Below, one piece after another: positions 43,700-55,936 of a DNA stretch of 64,000 nucleotides. The notes below the pieces were generated by a model. The model was not told the origin of the DNA. It did not search any database and saw only the letters and a program-made list of their open reading frames with translations. How positions within the stretch are numbered: the first letter of the stretch is position 1; each line of letters begins with the position of its first letter. The position numbers and the translations under genes are program-made. Source of the DNA: Nocardioides sp. zg-1308 (GTDB lineage: Bacteria > Actinomycetota > Actinomycetes > Propionibacteriales > Nocardioidaceae); assembly GCF_013155375.1 (NCBI RefSeq), contig NZ_JABJQY010000004.1, forward strand, positions 434,001-498,000, in the 5' to 3' direction.

Positions 43700-46600
43700 G
43701 AAGCACCTCCATGATCCGGGCGTTGGCCTCGTCCTCGGTGAGCCCCTCCTGGAGGGCCTCCTCACGAGCGTCGAGCACGCGCTTGAAGTCCCTCGGCATC
43801 ACCTCGGTGAAGTGCGCCAGGGCGGAGTCCCAGTCGGCGAGCAGCGCGGTGGCGACGGCGGAGCCGGTCTCCTCCGCGTGCTGCTCTACCAGGGACCTGA
43901 GCTCGTCGGCGGCCTTGCCGCCCACGGGCGCGAGCTCGACGAGCTCGCGGTTGACCCGCGCCTCGTCGAGGTCGAGCACGAAGGCGTAGCCGCCCGACAT
44001 GCCGGCCGCGAAGTTGCGCCCGGTCGGACCGAGGACGACGACGACGCCGCCGGTCATGTACTCGCAGCCGTGGTCGCCCACGCCCTCGACGACGGCGCTG
44101 GCGCCGGAGTTGCGGACGCAGAACCGCTCGCCGACCCGGCCGCTCAGGAAGATCTGGCCCGACGTGGCGCCGTAGCCGATCGTGTTGCCGGCGATGATCT
44201 GCTCGCCGGCCTCGAAGGTCGCGGCCCGGTCGGGGCGCACCACCAGGCGGCCTCCGGACAGGCCCTTGCCGACGTAGTCGTTGGCGTCGCCCTCGAGGCG
44301 CAGGGTCACCCCACGCGGCACGAACGCGCCGAAGGACTGGCCCGCCGACCCGGTGAGCGTGATGTCGATCGTGCCCTCGGGCAGCCCCGCACCGCGGTAG
44401 CGCCTGGTCACCTCGTGACCGAGCATCGTGCCGACCGTGCGGTTGACGTTGCGGACCTGGACCTGCGCGCGCACCGGCTCGCCGGACTCCAGCGCCGGCC
44501 GCGCGATGTCGATGAGCTCGTTGTCGAGCGCCTTGTCGAGGCCGTGGTCCTGCGTCCTGGTGCAGCGCAGGTCCTGGTCCTCGAACTGGCCGAACTCGCC
44601 GTGGCGGGAGGCCTGGTGCAGGATCGGCCGGAGGTCGAGGCCCGCGGCCTTCCAGTGGTCGATCGCCTGGGCGACGTCGAGGGTGCCGACCTGGCCGATG
44701 GCCTCGTCGAGGGTGCGGAACCCGAGCTCGGCGAGCAGCTCGCGGACCTCCTGGGCGATGAACTCGAAGAAGTTCACGACGTAGTCGGCCTGGCCGCTGA
44801 AGCGCTCGCGCAGCACCGGGTTCTGCGTGGCCACGCCCACCGGGCAGGTGTCGAGGTGGCACACGCGCATCATGATGCAGCCGCTGACGACCAGCGGCGC
44901 GGTGGCGAAGCCGTACTCCTCCGCGCCGAGCAGTGCCGCCACCACGACGTCGCGGCCGGTCTTGAGCTGGCCGTCGGCCTGCACCACGATCCGGTCGCGC
45001 AGCCCGTTGAGCAGGAGCGTCTGCTGGGTCTCGGCGAGGCCGAGCTCCCACGGACCGCCCGCGTGCTTGAGCGAGGTCAGCGGGGAGGCGCCGGTGCCGC
45101 CGTCGTGCCCGGAGACCAGCACGACGTCGGCGTGGGCCTTGGACACGCCCGCGGCGACGGTGCCGATGCCGACCTCCGAGACCAGCTTGACGTGCACCCG
45201 TGCCGACGGATTGGCGTTCTTGAGGTCGTGGATCAGCTGCGCCAGGTCCTCGATCGAGTAGATGTCGTGGTGCGGCGGCGGGCTGATCAGGCCGACCCCC
45301 GGCGTGGAGTGCCGGGTCTTGGCCACCCACGGGTAGACCTTGTGGCCGGGCAGCTGGCCGCCCTCGCCGGGCTTGGCGCCCTGCGCCATCTTGATCTGGA
45401 TGTCGTCGGCGTTGGTGAGGTACTCCGAGGTGACGCCGAAGCGGCCGGAGGCGACCTGCTTGATCGACGAGCGGCGCTCGGGGTCGTGGAGCCGGTCGGC
45501 GTCCTCGCCGCCCTCACCGGTGTTGGACTTGCCGCCCAGCCGGTTCATCGCGATCGCGAGGGTCTCGTGCGCCTCCTGGCTGATGGAGCCGTAGGACATG
45601 GCGCCGGTCGAGAACCGCTTGACGATCTCGGAGACGGGCTCGACCTCGTCGATGTCGACGGGCTCGCGCACGCCGTCCTTGAACGTGAACAGCCCACGCA
45701 GCGTCATCAGGCGCTCGGACTGGGCGTTCACCCGGTCGGTGTACTGCTTGAAGACGTCGTAGCTGCCGGTGCGCGTCGAGTGCTGGAGCCGGAACACCGT
45801 CTCGGGGTCGAACAGGTGCGGCTCGCCCTCGCGACGCCACTGGTACTCGCCGCCGACGGGCAGCTCGCGGTGCGCCGGCGCGATCCCACCACGAGGGTAC
45901 GCCGTCGCGTGGCGGCGCGCGACCTCCTCGGCGATCGTGCCGAGCTCGATGCCGCCGAGCTTGGAGGTCGTACCGGTGAAGTAGCGGTCGATGACCGCCT
46001 GGGACAGGCCGACGGACTCGAAGATCTTCGCCCCGGTGTAGGAGGCGACCGTCGAGACGCCCATCTTGGACATCACCTTGAGCACGCCCTTGCCGAGCGC
46101 CTTGATGAGGTTGGCGACGGCCTGCTCCGGCTCGACCTTCACGTAGTAGGCCTCGCGGGCGAGGTCCTCCACCGACTCCATGGCGAGGTAGGGGTTGACC
46201 GCGGCCGCGCCGTAGCCGACGAGCAATGCGACGTGGTGCACCTCGCGGACGTCACCGGCCTCGACGAGCAGGCCGACCTGGGTGCGGGTCTTCTCCCGGA
46301 CCAGGTGGTGGTGCACCGCACCGGTGAGCAGCAGCGACGGGATCGGCGCCAGCTCGGCCGTGGCGTGGCGGTCGGAGAGCACGATGATCCGCGCTCCCTC
46401 GGCGATGGCGGCCGAGACCTCGGCGCACAGCTCGTCGAGCCGGGCGGCGAGGGCGTCCCCTCCCCCGGCCACGTCGTAGAGCCCGCGGACGATGTGGACC
46501 TGGAAGCCCGGCATGTCGCCGTTGCGGTTGATGTGGCGGATCTTGGCCAGGTCGTCGTTGGAGAAGACCGGGAACGGCAGCACGATCTGGCGGCACGACG

Positions 46601-48263
46601 CCGGGCCCGGCTCCAGCAGGTTGGCCTCGGGTCCGATCGAGCCGCTGAGGGACGTGACGAGCTCCTCGCGGATCGCGTCGAGCGGCGGGTTGGTCACCTG
46701 GGCGAAGAGCTGCGAGAAGTAGTCGAAGAGCAGGCGCGGCTTCTCGCTCAGCGCGGCGATGGGGGTGTCGGTGCCCATCGAGCCGAGTGCCTCGCCACCG
46801 GTGTTGGCCATCGGGCTGAGCAGGACGCGCAGCTCCTCCTCGGTGTAGCCGAAGATCTGCTGGCGGCGGGTGACCGAGGCGTGCGTGTGGACGATGTGCT
46901 CGAGCTCGTCGATGTCGTCGAGGTGGACGAGACCGGCGTGCAGCCACTCGTCGTAGGGGTGCTCGGCGGCGAGCTGGCCCTTGATCTCCTCGTCCTCGAT
47001 GATGCGGTGCTCCTCGGTGTCGACGAGGAACATCCGGCCGGGCTGCAGCCGGCCCTTGCGCACCACGGTCGCCGGGTCGAGGTCGAGCACGCCGACCTCG
47101 GAGGCCAGCACGACGAGGCCGTCGTCGGTGACCCAGTAGCGCGACGGGCGCAGGCCGTTGCGGTCGAGCACGGCACCGATCTGGGTGCCGTCGGTGAACA
47201 CCACGCACGCGGGGCCGTCCCACGGCTCCATGAGCATCGAGTGGAACTCGTAGAACGCCCGGCGCCTGGCGTCCATCTCGCCGTGGTTCTCCCACGCCTC
47301 CGGGATCATCATCAGCACGGCGTGCGGCAGCGAGCGGCCGGCGAGGTGGAGGAGCTCCAGGACCTCGTCGAACGACGCGGAGTCCGACGCGCCGGGCGTG
47401 CAGATCGGGAAGAGGCGCTCCAGGTCGCCGCCGATCAGGTCGCTCTCGAGCAGCGCCTCGCGGGCGCGCATCCAGTTGCGGTTGCCCATCACGGTGTTGA
47501 TCTCGCCGTTGTGCGCGATGAAGCGGAAGGGGTGCGCCAGCGGCCAGCTCGGGAAGGTGTTGGTCGAGAAGCGCGAGTGCACGACCGCCATCGCCGAGGC
47601 GACCCGCTCGTCGGTCAGGTCGGGGAAGACCCGGTCGAGCTGGTCGGTCGTGAGCATGCCCTTGTAGGCGAGGGTGCGTGACGACAGCGACGGGAAGTAG
47701 ACGTCGGTCTCGGACTCGGCGCGCTTGCGCAGGCAGAACGCCAGGCGCTCGAGCGCCATGCCGCTGACCCGCGAGCCCTTGCCGGCCACGAAGACCTGGG
47801 CGAAGGCCGGCATCACGCTGCGCGCGGTCGCGCCGAGCGTCGAGTCGTCGACCGGCACCTCGCGCCAGCCGAGGACGGCGAGGCCCTCCTCGTCGGCGAT
47901 CTCCTCGATGCGGCGACGGGTCGCGGCCACCGCCTCGGCGTCACCGGGCAGGAAGGCGGTGCCGACGGCGTACGCCCGCGCCGGGGGCAGCTCGAAGCCC
48001 GCCTCGCGTGCCACGTCGCGCAGGAAGGCGTCCGGCACCTGCATCAGGATCCCGGCCCCGTCGCCCGAGTTGACCTCGGCGCCCGCGGCGCCGCGGTGGT
48101 CGAGGTTGCGCAGCGCGGTGAGCGCCTTGACCACGATGTCGTGGCTGGCCTCGCCCGTCAGCGTCGCGACCATGGCGACACCACAGGCGTCCTTCTCGTG
48201 GCGCGGGTCGTAGAGGCCCTGCGGCGGTGGGAAGTTCGGCGGGAACGCGTGCGTCGAGGACAC
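43692..48263 (-). CDS. gltB: glutamate synthase large subunit
   Basis: Makes two glutamates from glutamine and 2-oxoglutarate. It has 1523 residues. The glutaminase domain starts after a propeptide, with the nucleophile Cys in [10 protein letters not shown] at about residue 27, so the first residues should be cut off. The FMN and 2-oxoglutarate domain follows. [19 protein letters not shown] binds the 3Fe-4S cluster near 1140. The GXGXG structural domain fills the C-terminus. The GTG start has GGGAGAA upstream. Confidence 0.97.
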
Positions 48264-48362
48264 TGGTTCTCCCGTCGTCGTCTCGGCGATCGCGGGCGGG
48301 GGCCCGGTCAGGCTGAGTGGTGGGCGTGACCGCTGGGGACGACGTTGGCCCGAGCGAGACGG

Positions 48363-48368
48363 AATCTA
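48363..48368 (-). promoter_or_regulatory. -10 box TAGATT of gltBD
   Basis: On the minus strand TAGATT would give a leader of about 90 nt before gltB. No known riboswitch pattern is recognised in that leader. Confidence 0.45.
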
Positions 48369-48399
48369 TCACCGGCCACCGACGCCGGGGCGCCGTGTT

Positions 48400-49419
48400 T
48401 CAGGCCGTGGGATCGGCCGTGGAGCGGCCCTGCGTGGACGCCGTCGATCCCGAGGACCGGGTGTCGTCGGTGCTGTCGTGGGAGGCGTCGTGGCCGGCGT
48501 CGTCGGAGGACTCGTCCGGGGTGCCGTCGGTGGTCGCGTCGTCGTCCTCCAGCGGACGGGTGCGCACGACCTGCTCGCGTCCGGGGTGGCGGCGCGCGGA
48601 CCACACGAACCAGGCGGCCGCGAGCACGAACAGCACGATGGAGGTCCACACGTTGAGCCGCAGGCCCAGCACGTCGTCGAGCTGGACGTCGTCGATGCGC
48701 AGGTTCTCGATCCAGCCGCGGCCGGCTGTGTAGAACATGACGTAGAGGGCGACCACGCGGCCGTGCCCGAGCTGGAAGCGGCGGTCGAGCCAGACGAGCA
48801 GCGCGAAGGCCGCGAGGACCCACAGGCACTCGTAGAGGAACGTCGGGTGGAAGGTCGGCACGTCGAGGTACTGCGAGGGCCGGTGGTCGACGTCGATCTC
48901 GAGTCCCCATGGCAGGTCGGTGGGACGTCCGTAGAGCTCCTGGTTGAACCAGTTGCCCCAGCGACCCATCGCCTGGGCCACCAGCACGCCCGGGGCGAGC
49001 GCGTCGAGGAGGGGCAGCAGCTTGATGCCGCGCAGGTGGGCGCCGATGGCGACGCCGACGGCGCCGAGGGCGATCGCGCCCCAGATGCCGAGGCCGCCGC
49101 GCCAGACGTACAGCGCCGTGACCGGGTTCTTGCCCTCGCCGAAGTAGAGCTCCCAGTCGGTGGCGACGTGGTAGAGCCGGCCGCCGACCAGGCCGAAGGG
49201 CACCGCCCAGATGGCGAGGTCGCTGACCTCGCCGGCGACGCCGCCGCGGGCCACCCAGCGGCGCTCGCCGATCCAGATGGCCAGGACGATGCCGAGGATG
49301 ATGCACAGCGCGTAGCCGCGGATCGGCACGGGGCCGAGGTTCCACACGCCGTCGGACGGGCTGGGGATGGACATCAGCGTCACCAGGGGCGACTGCAGGG
49401 ACAACATGGGGAGCATCAT
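48400..49419 (-). CDS. lgt: prolipoprotein diacylglyceryl transferase
   Basis: Moves diacylglycerol from phosphatidylglycerol to the lipobox Cys of lipoproteins at the membrane. It has 339 residues and seven spans. The family signature GRWGNWFNQELYG lies at about 153-165, and VPIRGYALCIILGIVLAI carries the early conserved Arg-Gly-Tyr. The last 55 residues are an Asp/Ser/Thr-rich tail, common in actinobacterial Lgt. The ATG overlaps the stop of the SCO1-like gene (ATGA). Its clients in this window include LivK and the SCO1-like lipoprotein. Confidence 0.96.
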   Translation of the reverse strand: MMLPMLSLQSPLVTLMSIPSPSDGVWNLGPVPIRGYALCIILGIVLAIWIGERRWVARGGVAGEVSDLAIWAVPFGLVGGRLYHVATDWELYFGEGKNPVTALYVWRGGLGIWGAIALGAVGVAIGAHLRGIKLLPLLDALAPGVLVAQAMGRWGNWFNQELYGRPTDLPWGLEIDVDHRPSQYLDVPTFHPTFLYECLWVLAAFALLVWLDRRFQLGHGRVVALYVMFYTAGRGWIENLRIDDVQLDDVLGLRLNVWTSIVLFVLAAAWFVWSARRHPGREQVVRTRPLEDDDATTDGTPDESSDDAGHDASHDSTDDTRSSGSTASTQGRSTADPTA

Positions 49420-50063
49420 CCTCGGTCGAGCAACATCGTGACGTCGTGGGCGAGCTGGGCCTGCGAGACGTCGGAGCCCCAGAAGGTCTCGACGCCGTCG
49501 TCGGGACCGATCCCGAACACCTGGGTGCCGTGGTCGACCTCGTAGCCGGTGGCCGGGAGACTGCCCGGGTCGAGCTCCGTGCCGTCGGGGTCGAAGTAGC
49601 CGATGGCGACCTTCATGCTCGACGCCACCTCTCGAATGTCGGCCAGGTCGCCGGTGAGCCCGACGATGCTCGGGTCGAAGGCGTCGACGTAGTCCTCGAC
49701 CACGGCAGCGTCGTCGCGGGTGGGGTCGGTGGTCACGAAGACGACCTCGAGCTGCTCCTTCTCCTCGTCGGAGAGCCGGCTCAACGCGCCCGCCAGCGTG
49801 GCCATGACCTGACCGCAGATGTCGGGGCAGTTGGTGTAGCCGAAGAACACCAGGGTGAGGTCCTCGTCGGTGTCCTCGGTCAGGCTGAAGGGGGCACCCT
49901 CGGTGTCGACGAGCGGCGTCGAGGACACCTCGAACGGCGGGTCGAGGACGGTGCCCGTGAGCTCCATCGAGCCAAAGCCGGCTCCCGCGCCGCCGCCGCA
50001 GGCGGTCATCAGCCCGAGGAGCGCTGCTGCCGCACTCGCCCGCAGGGCACTAGTTCTGACCAC
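49416..50063 (-). CDS. SCO1/SenC-family copper lipoprotein
   Basis: An exported thioredoxin-fold protein of 215 residues that likely delivers copper to cytochrome oxidase. The lipobox is LMTAC. LVFFGYTNCPDICGQVMA holds the Cu-binding C-x3-C, and YEVDHGTQVFGIG holds the partner His. The GTG start lies within trpA and overlaps its end by 14 bp, so it is coupled to the trp genes. A link to tryptophan synthesis is not expected. The placement looks like operon convenience. Confidence 0.88.
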   Translation of the reverse strand: MVRTSALRASAAAALLGLMTACGGGAGAGFGSMELTGTVLDPPFEVSSTPLVDTEGAPFSLTEDTDEDLTLVFFGYTNCPDICGQVMATLAGALSRLSDEEKEQLEVVFVTTDPTRDDAAVVEDYVDAFDPSIVGLTGDLADIREVASSMKVAIGYFDPDGTELDPGSLPATGYEVDHGTQVFGIGPDDGVETFWGSDVSQAQLAHDVTMLLDRG

Positions 50064-50858
50064 GGCGCACGCCCTCGGCGAGGTCGGTGGTCAGCGCGCG
50101 CAGGGCGTCCAGACCGGCGGCCTCGTCCCCGGCGTGGTCGAGCAGGCAGCGGACGAAGGCCGAGCCGACGATGACGCCGTCGGCGAAGGCGGCCACCTCG
50201 GCGGCCTGGTCGCCGTTGCTGACGCCGATGCCGACGGCTACCGGGATGTCGCCGGTCGCCCGCACGCGGCGGACCAGCGGCCCGGCGAGGTCGGAGGTGG
50301 CGTCGCGGGCGCCGGTGACGCCCATGACCGCGGCGGCGTAGACGAACCCGCGGCTGGCCTCGGCGGTGAGCGCGATGCGCTCGTCGGTGGAGCTCGGCGC
50401 GACGAGGAAGACCTTGTCGAGGTCGTGTGCGTCGGCGGCCTCCACCCACGCGGATCCGTGGTCGGGGGTGATGTCGGGCGTGATGAGCCCCGCTCCCCCG
50501 GCCTTCGCCAGGTCGCCGGCCCAGCGCTCCACGCCGTAGCGCTCGATGGGGTTCCAGTAGGTCATCACCACCGTCGGCACGCCGGTCTCGGCCACCGCGG
50601 CGACGACGTCGAGCACGTCGCTGGTGCGCACGCCCGCGTCGAGCGCCTGCTGGGCCGCTGCCTGGATGGTCGGGCCGTCCATGACGGGGTCGCTGTAGGG
50701 GAGGCCGATCTCGATCGCGTCGCAGCCCGCCTCCACCATCGTGCGCATCGCGTTGATGGAGCCCTCGACGCTCGGGTAGCCCGCGGGGAGGTAGCCGATG
50801 AGCGCCGAGCGTCCCTCGGCCCGTGCGGTCGCGAAGGCCGTGGCGGTGGAGCTCGCGG

Positions 50859-50862
<4 letters not shown>
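50050..50862 (-). CDS. trpA: tryptophan synthase alpha subunit
   Basis: Splits indole-glycerol phosphate to indole for TrpB. It has 270 residues. The catalytic Glu is in [19 protein letters not shown], and the second acidic residue lies in the [12 protein letters not shown] loop. [20 protein letters not shown] binds phosphate. The GTG start overlaps the trpB stop as GTGA. Confidence 0.96.
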
Positions 50863-52150
<1,288 letters not shown>

Positions 52151-52154
<4 letters not shown>

Positions 52155-52945
52155 GCCGTCACTCCTGTCATCGCTCGCACGGCGGCCTCGGGGTCGCCGT
52201 CCTTGACCAGCGCCTCGCCGACCAGCACCACGTCGGCTCCCTCGGAGACGAAGCGCTGGACGTCGGGCACGCCGGTGATGCCGCTCTCGGCGACCAGGGC
52301 CGCGTCGCCGCGCAGGTGCGGGGCGAGCCGGCCGAAGACGTCGGGGTCGACCTCGAGGGTCTTGAGGTTGCGGCTGTTGACGCCGACCAGGCCGGCGCCC
52401 AGGGCGAGGGCGCGCTCGGCCTCGGCCTCGTCGTGGACCTCGACGAGCACGGTGAGGCCCAGCTCGCGGGCCTCGTCGTCCAACCGCCGCAGCGTGTCGT
52501 CGTCCAGCGCGGCCACGATCAGCAGCGCGAGGTCGGCGCCGGCGGCGCGGGCCTCGACGAGCTGGTAGGTCTCGACGATGAAGTCCTTGCGCAGCAGCGG
52601 GGTGTCGACCGCCGCGCGGACGGTGCGCAGGTCGTCGAGGCTCCCGCCGAAGCGTCGCTCCTCGGTCAGCACCGAGATCGCGGCCGCACCGCCACGGGCG
52701 TACGCCGCCGCGAGCGCCGCCGGGTCGGGGATGTCGGCGAGGTCGCCCTTGCTCGGGCTGCGGCGCTTGACCTCGGCGATGACGCTCGATCCCGGGCCGC
52801 GGAACGCCGGCATCGGGTCGCGCGGTGCCGGCGCGTCCGCGAGGCGCGCACGCAGCTCGGGGAGCGGGAGCGCGGCCTCGCGGCGCGCGAGGTCGTCGCG
52901 TGCTCCGGCGACGATGTCGTCGAGCACGGAGGCGGTCGCAGGCAT
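52151..52945 (-). CDS. trpC: indole-3-glycerol phosphate synthase
   Basis: Closes the indole ring from carboxyphenylamino-deoxyribulose phosphate. It has 264 residues and a TIM barrel. [20 protein letters not shown] near residue 50 is the family signature with the catalytic Lys. [20 protein letters not shown] and [16 protein letters not shown] follow. It leads the tightly coupled trpC-trpB-trpA-SCO1-lgt string. No trpE, trpD or trpF is in the window. Confidence 0.96.
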
Positions 52946-53023
52946 GCGCTCAGCCTCTCACCCGGGCCCAGCCCGGCCGGCGGCGGTGCCCAGTGGCCGG
53001 ACTCGGCCGGTCGAGCCCGTGGC

Positions 53024-53224
53024 TCAGTGCTCGGAGGCGTTGAAGCCGAGCTTGGACAGCACGAGGAAGAGCGGGAACGCGATGAGCCCGATGGCGATGC
53101 CGATCCACAGCAGGGTCTCGTTGGCCGGGATCTGCAGCAGGGCGACGCTGCCGACGACGAAGCCGAGCATCGCGACCCCGACGGCGGTCCAAGCAGCGGG
53201 GGTGTTGCCGTGGCCAGCAGCCAT
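53024..53224 (-). CDS. HGxxPAAW-family small membrane protein
   Basis: A 66-residue protein with two spans and the N-terminal motif HGNTPAAWTAV that defines this actinobacterial family. The second span WIGIAIGLIAFPLFLVLSKL ends near the C-terminus. GGAG lies 8-11 nt before the ATG. Relatives are usually found beside trp genes, as here. The function is unknown. Confidence 0.8.
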   Translation of the reverse strand: MAAGHGNTPAAWTAVGVAMLGFVVGSVALLQIPANETLLWIGIAIGLIAFPLFLVLSKLGFNASEH

Positions 53225-53266
53225 CGTGGTGCTCCTTCGTCGACTCGAGCGGTTGCGCGACCGAGT

Positions 53267-53890
53267 CTAGGCGGTCGGGTCCCGACCCTCGTCGAGGGCC
53301 TTCCAGATGTCGATGTTGTCGGTCGGCACGGCCGACCGGTCGCCGTCGGGCTCCCCGCGCGTGCCGGTCGGGGCGTCGTAGCGCGTGCCCATCTCGGGCC
53401 ACGAGCCCACGAAGCGCAGGGCCGCAGCGGCGGCGGCGACGCTCAGGGCGGCGGCCACCAGCCCGGCGACGTACCAGGCGGTGATCCCGGTGCTCACGGT
53501 GTCGGTGCCCGACACCTCGAGGAGGGCGTCGGCGAGCGTGTCGGGCAGGCTCCAGAAGGCCTCGACCGTGGTGATGACCAGCCCGACCGCCGCGACGAGC
53601 GCCAGCACGGCGACCGCGCGGCGCACGCGACCGCGGGTGACCAGCAGGACGCCCCAGCAGGCGAGCAGCGCGAGCGCCAGGGCGGCCGCCAGCGGTGACT
53701 CGGCGGCGCTGTTGAGGGCGAGCACGGACGCCATCGCGTCGTCCGTGTCCGAGCTGACCGACCCCGAGGTCCCCTCGACCCACGGCTTGCTGCCCGCAAC
53801 GGCCGCCAGCGCGGCGCCCGCCAGGCCGAGCAGCACCACGGGTCCGAAGGTGCGCCGGGACCTGGCCGCGCCGCCCGCCTCGTCAGCCAT
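53267..53890 (-). CDS. Trp biosynthesis-associated membrane protein (TIGR02234-like)
   Basis: A membrane protein of 207 residues with four spans, matching the family found between trpE and trpC in actinobacteria. Its first loop has [11 protein letters not shown], typical of the family. A polar tail ([17 protein letters not shown]) faces the cytosol. ATG 53890 overlaps the hisI end by 8 bp. In other genomes trpE precedes it, but here hisI does. The function is unknown. Confidence 0.8.
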   Translation of the reverse strand: MADEAGGAARSRRTFGPVVLLGLAGAALAAVAGSKPWVEGTSGSVSSDTDDAMASVLALNSAAESPLAAALALALLACWGVLLVTRGRVRRAVAVLALVAAVGLVITTVEAFWSLPDTLADALLEVSGTDTVSTGITAWYVAGLVAAALSVAAAAAALRFVGSWPEMGTRYDAPTGTRGEPDGDRSAVPTDNIDIWKALDEGRDPTA

Positions 53891-54245
53891 CGACGCGGTG
53901 CACGAGGTCGGCGTCGAAGCAGGTGTGGTCGCCCGTGTGGCACGCAGCGCCGACCTGGTCGACGACGAAGAGCAGCGTGTCGCCGTCGCAGTCGAGGCGG
54001 ATCTCCTTGACCCACTGCACGTGGCCGGAGGTGTCGCCCTTGACCCAGTACTCACGGCGCGAGCGGGACCAGTACGTCGCCCGGCCGGTGTCGATGGTCC
54101 GCGCGAGCGCCTCGTCGTCGGCCCACGCCAGCATGAGGACCTCGCGGGACCCCTGCTGCTGCACGACGACGGGGACCAGTCCCTCGGCGGTGTGGCGGAG
54201 CCGCGCCGCGATGGCCGGGTCGAGGGTGGTGTCGGAAGTGCTCAC
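53883..54245 (-). CDS. hisI: phosphoribosyl-AMP cyclohydrolase
   Basis: Opens the adenine ring of phosphoribosyl-AMP in histidine synthesis. It has 120 residues. The three zinc Cys lie in [20 protein letters not shown], and [20 protein letters not shown] is the family signature. The GTG start overlaps the upstream stop as GTGA. No other his genes are nearby. Confidence 0.95.
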   Translation of the reverse strand: MSTSDTTLDPAIAARLRHTAEGLVPVVVQQQGSREVLMLAWADDEALARTIDTGRATYWSRSRREYWVKGDTSGHVQWVKEIRLDCDGDTLLFVVDQVGAACHTGDHTCFDADLVHRVDG

Positions 54246-55072
54246 GGCTCCATGGTCTCAGCCTCGCGGGCGGCCCAGGTCTCCGCACACCGCTGGGTGA
54301 CCGGTCCCGGGGCCGGCAGGTCGCGGTGGTCCCAGCGCGAGATGGCCTGCACGTCGCGGGTGGTGGAGACGAGGAACGCCTCGCTGGCGCTGCGCTGCAC
54401 CTCGACGAGCGGCTCGTCCACCTCGCGGGCGCCGCACCACTCGATGACCAGGTCGCGCGTGATCCCGGCCAGGCACCCGACGGCGAGGCTCGGGGTGCGG
54501 AGCTCGTCGTCGATGACGTAGAACACGTTGGAGCCCGTGCCCTCGCAGAGGTTGCCGGCCGTGTTGGCGAAGATCGCCTCGCTGCCGCCCTCCGCCTTGG
54601 CGTGGGCGAGCGCGATCACGTTGTCGGCGTACGAGGTGGTCTTGAGGCCCGCTGTCGCGCCGTGCTCGTTGCGGGTCCACGGCACAGTCACGACCGTCGT
54701 CGCGTCAGCAGCGGCGTCGATGGCGCTGTAGGCGACCACCAGGGTCGGCGTCCCGTCGCCACGCCCGGACCCCATCGGCGCCGGACCGGCGGTCCAGGTG
54801 ATCCGCAGCCGCCCGACCGGGTCGGCCTCGCTCCCGTCGGCGAGGACCGCCTCGACCCCCCGTCGTACGTCGTCGAGGTCGGGGACGGGCAGCCCGAGGC
54901 CGGCGGCCGACCGCTCGAGCCGCGCCAGGTGGCGGGTGAGCGCGAAGGGGCGTCCCCCGAGCGTCTTCACCGCCTCGAAGACGCCGTCCCCCACGGTGAA
55001 GCCGTGGTCGGTGACCGCGACGGCCCCCTGGGACGGATCGATCAGCAGGTCACCGTTGAGCCACGCGCGCAT
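54242..55072 (-). CDS. pabC: class IV aminotransferase, PabC-like aminodeoxychorismate lyase
   Basis: A PLP enzyme of 276 residues that would release 4-aminobenzoate for folate. The PLP Lys is in [19 protein letters not shown] at about residue 143. [20 protein letters not shown] is the class IV signature. [19 protein letters not shown] is the N-terminal strand. A D-amino acid or branched-chain transaminase is an alternative, so the symbol is provisional. TAGGGT lies 6 nt before the ATG, so the hisI-trp string starts as leaderless mRNA here. Confidence 0.82.
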   Translation of the reverse strand: MRAWLNGDLLIDPSQGAVAVTDHGFTVGDGVFEAVKTLGGRPFALTRHLARLERSAAGLGLPVPDLDDVRRGVEAVLADGSEADPVGRLRITWTAGPAPMGSGRGDGTPTLVVAYSAIDAAADATTVVTVPWTRNEHGATAGLKTTSYADNVIALAHAKAEGGSEAIFANTAGNLCEGTGSNVFYVIDDELRTPSLAVGCLAGITRDLVIEWCGAREVDEPLVEVQRSASEAFLVSTTRDVQAISRWDHRDLPAPGPVTQRCAETWAAREAETMEP

Positions 55073-55078
55073 GGGTCC

Positions 55079-55084
55079 ACCCTA
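55079..55084 (-). promoter_or_regulatory. -10 box TAGGGT, leaderless start
   Basis: On the minus strand TAGGGT ends 6 nt before the ATG at 55072. Confidence 0.6.
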
Positions 55085-55117
55085 GGGCCCCGAACACGCC
55101 AGGTCGGGGGGGCGATT

Positions 55118-55146
55118 TTGGCCCCGCGCAAGCCATGTACTACTGT
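55118..55146 (+). promoter_or_regulatory. tRNA cluster promoter
   Basis: TTGGCC (55118-55123) and TACTGT (55141-55146) have a 17-bp spacer. Start is predicted near 55153, about 35 nt before tRNA-Gly. Confidence 0.6.
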
Positions 55147-55187
55147 TCCACTCGCACTTGAGGCCGGTGAAACGGCCGAGGATGCAG

Positions 55188-55260
55188 GCGGACATAGCTC
55201 AGTTGGTAGAGCGCAACCTTGCCAAGGTTGAGGTCGCGAGTTCGAGTCTCGTTGTCCGCT
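55188..55260 (+). tRNA. tRNA-Gly (GCC)
   Basis: 73-nt cloverleaf with acceptor GCGGACA/TGTCCGC. The anticodon stem CAACC/GGTTG encloses loop TTGCCAA with anticodon GCC. The T arm holds TTCGAGT. CCA is not encoded. Confidence 0.96.
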
Positions 55261-55295
55261 CGGAAGGTCTCCGCCGTACTTGTTTGGACCTCCAC

Positions 55296-55366
55296 GGTGG
55301 GTTGGCCGAGAGGCGAGGCAACGGACTGCAAATCCGTCTACACGGGTTCAAATCCCGTACCCACCT
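55296..55366 (+). tRNA. tRNA-Cys (GCA)
   Basis: 71-nt cloverleaf with acceptor GGTGGGT/ACCCACC. The anticodon stem ACGGA/TCCGT encloses loop CTGCAAA with anticodon GCA. The T loop is TTCAAAT. CCA is not encoded. Confidence 0.96.
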
Positions 55367-55395
55367 CTCCCCCAGATGTGAACAACTCAAGACCC

Positions 55396-55470
55396 GGGCG
55401 ATTGGCGCAGCGGTAGCGCGCTTCCTTGACACGGAAGAGGTCACTGGTTCAAACCCAGTATCGCCCACCA
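55396..55470 (+). tRNA. tRNA-Val (GAC)
   Basis: 72-nt cloverleaf plus an encoded CCA. Acceptor GGGCGAT/ATCGCCC. The anticodon stem CTTCC/GGAAG encloses loop TTGACAC with anticodon GAC. The T loop is TTCAAAC. Confidence 0.96.
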
Positions 55471-55479
55471 CCGTCGAGT

Positions 55480-55514
55480 GGCCCCTGACCTGCGGAAACA
55501 GCAGGTCGGGGGCC
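55480..55514 (+). terminator. tRNA cluster terminator
   Basis: GGCCCCTGACCTGC (55480-55493) pairs with 55501-55514 over 14 bp with one G-T wobble, followed by CTTTC. It ends the tRNA transcript. Confidence 0.85.
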
Positions 55515-55936
55515 CTTTCACCTGGGAGCCGTGGAGGCAACCCACGCCTGCACATGGCGACGGGTCGTGAGGCCCCCTAAGTAACCCGCATGAGGCCAGA
55601 TGCCCGGCGCGCGGTCGTGGAGCCTGCCGAAGACTGCTAGCGCGCCGCGGGGATCCTGGTAGGAGCTGACTCAAGGTCGTCGAGCTGCTGCTCTGATTGG
55701 CGATGATCCTGTCGGCACAAACGAACCGCGCGTGCGACACCAAGCGGTTCGAGCCAAGGAAAGCCTTGTCGAGGGTTGCCGCATGACGACGGACGTGGTG
55801 TGCTGAGTCCAGTCACATTTCACGTGGCTGCTACCCCGGACCTCGGTGGCGCGACATTCCTTGTCGCCCCGAGGTGCTGGCCTCCTCGACAGGGCGCGCA
55901 ACCTGTCCGCACCGCTGTGCGGTTGGAGGAAAACAC
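55515..55936. other. non-coding gap before the STAS gene
   Basis: No supported gene is seen, and the base use is visibly less GC-biased than elsewhere in the window. A hairpin at 55840-55875 (ACCTCGG/CCGAGGT with an inner GGCG/CGCC) lies about 60 nt before the STAS start and may be regulatory. No integrase or copy of the tRNA-Val 3' end is seen. Confidence 0.5.

Noticed and set aside
48264..48362. Glutamine riboswitch before gltB
   Set aside because: The leader does not show the conserved pattern of the glutamine-binding RNAs as far as can be judged by eye.
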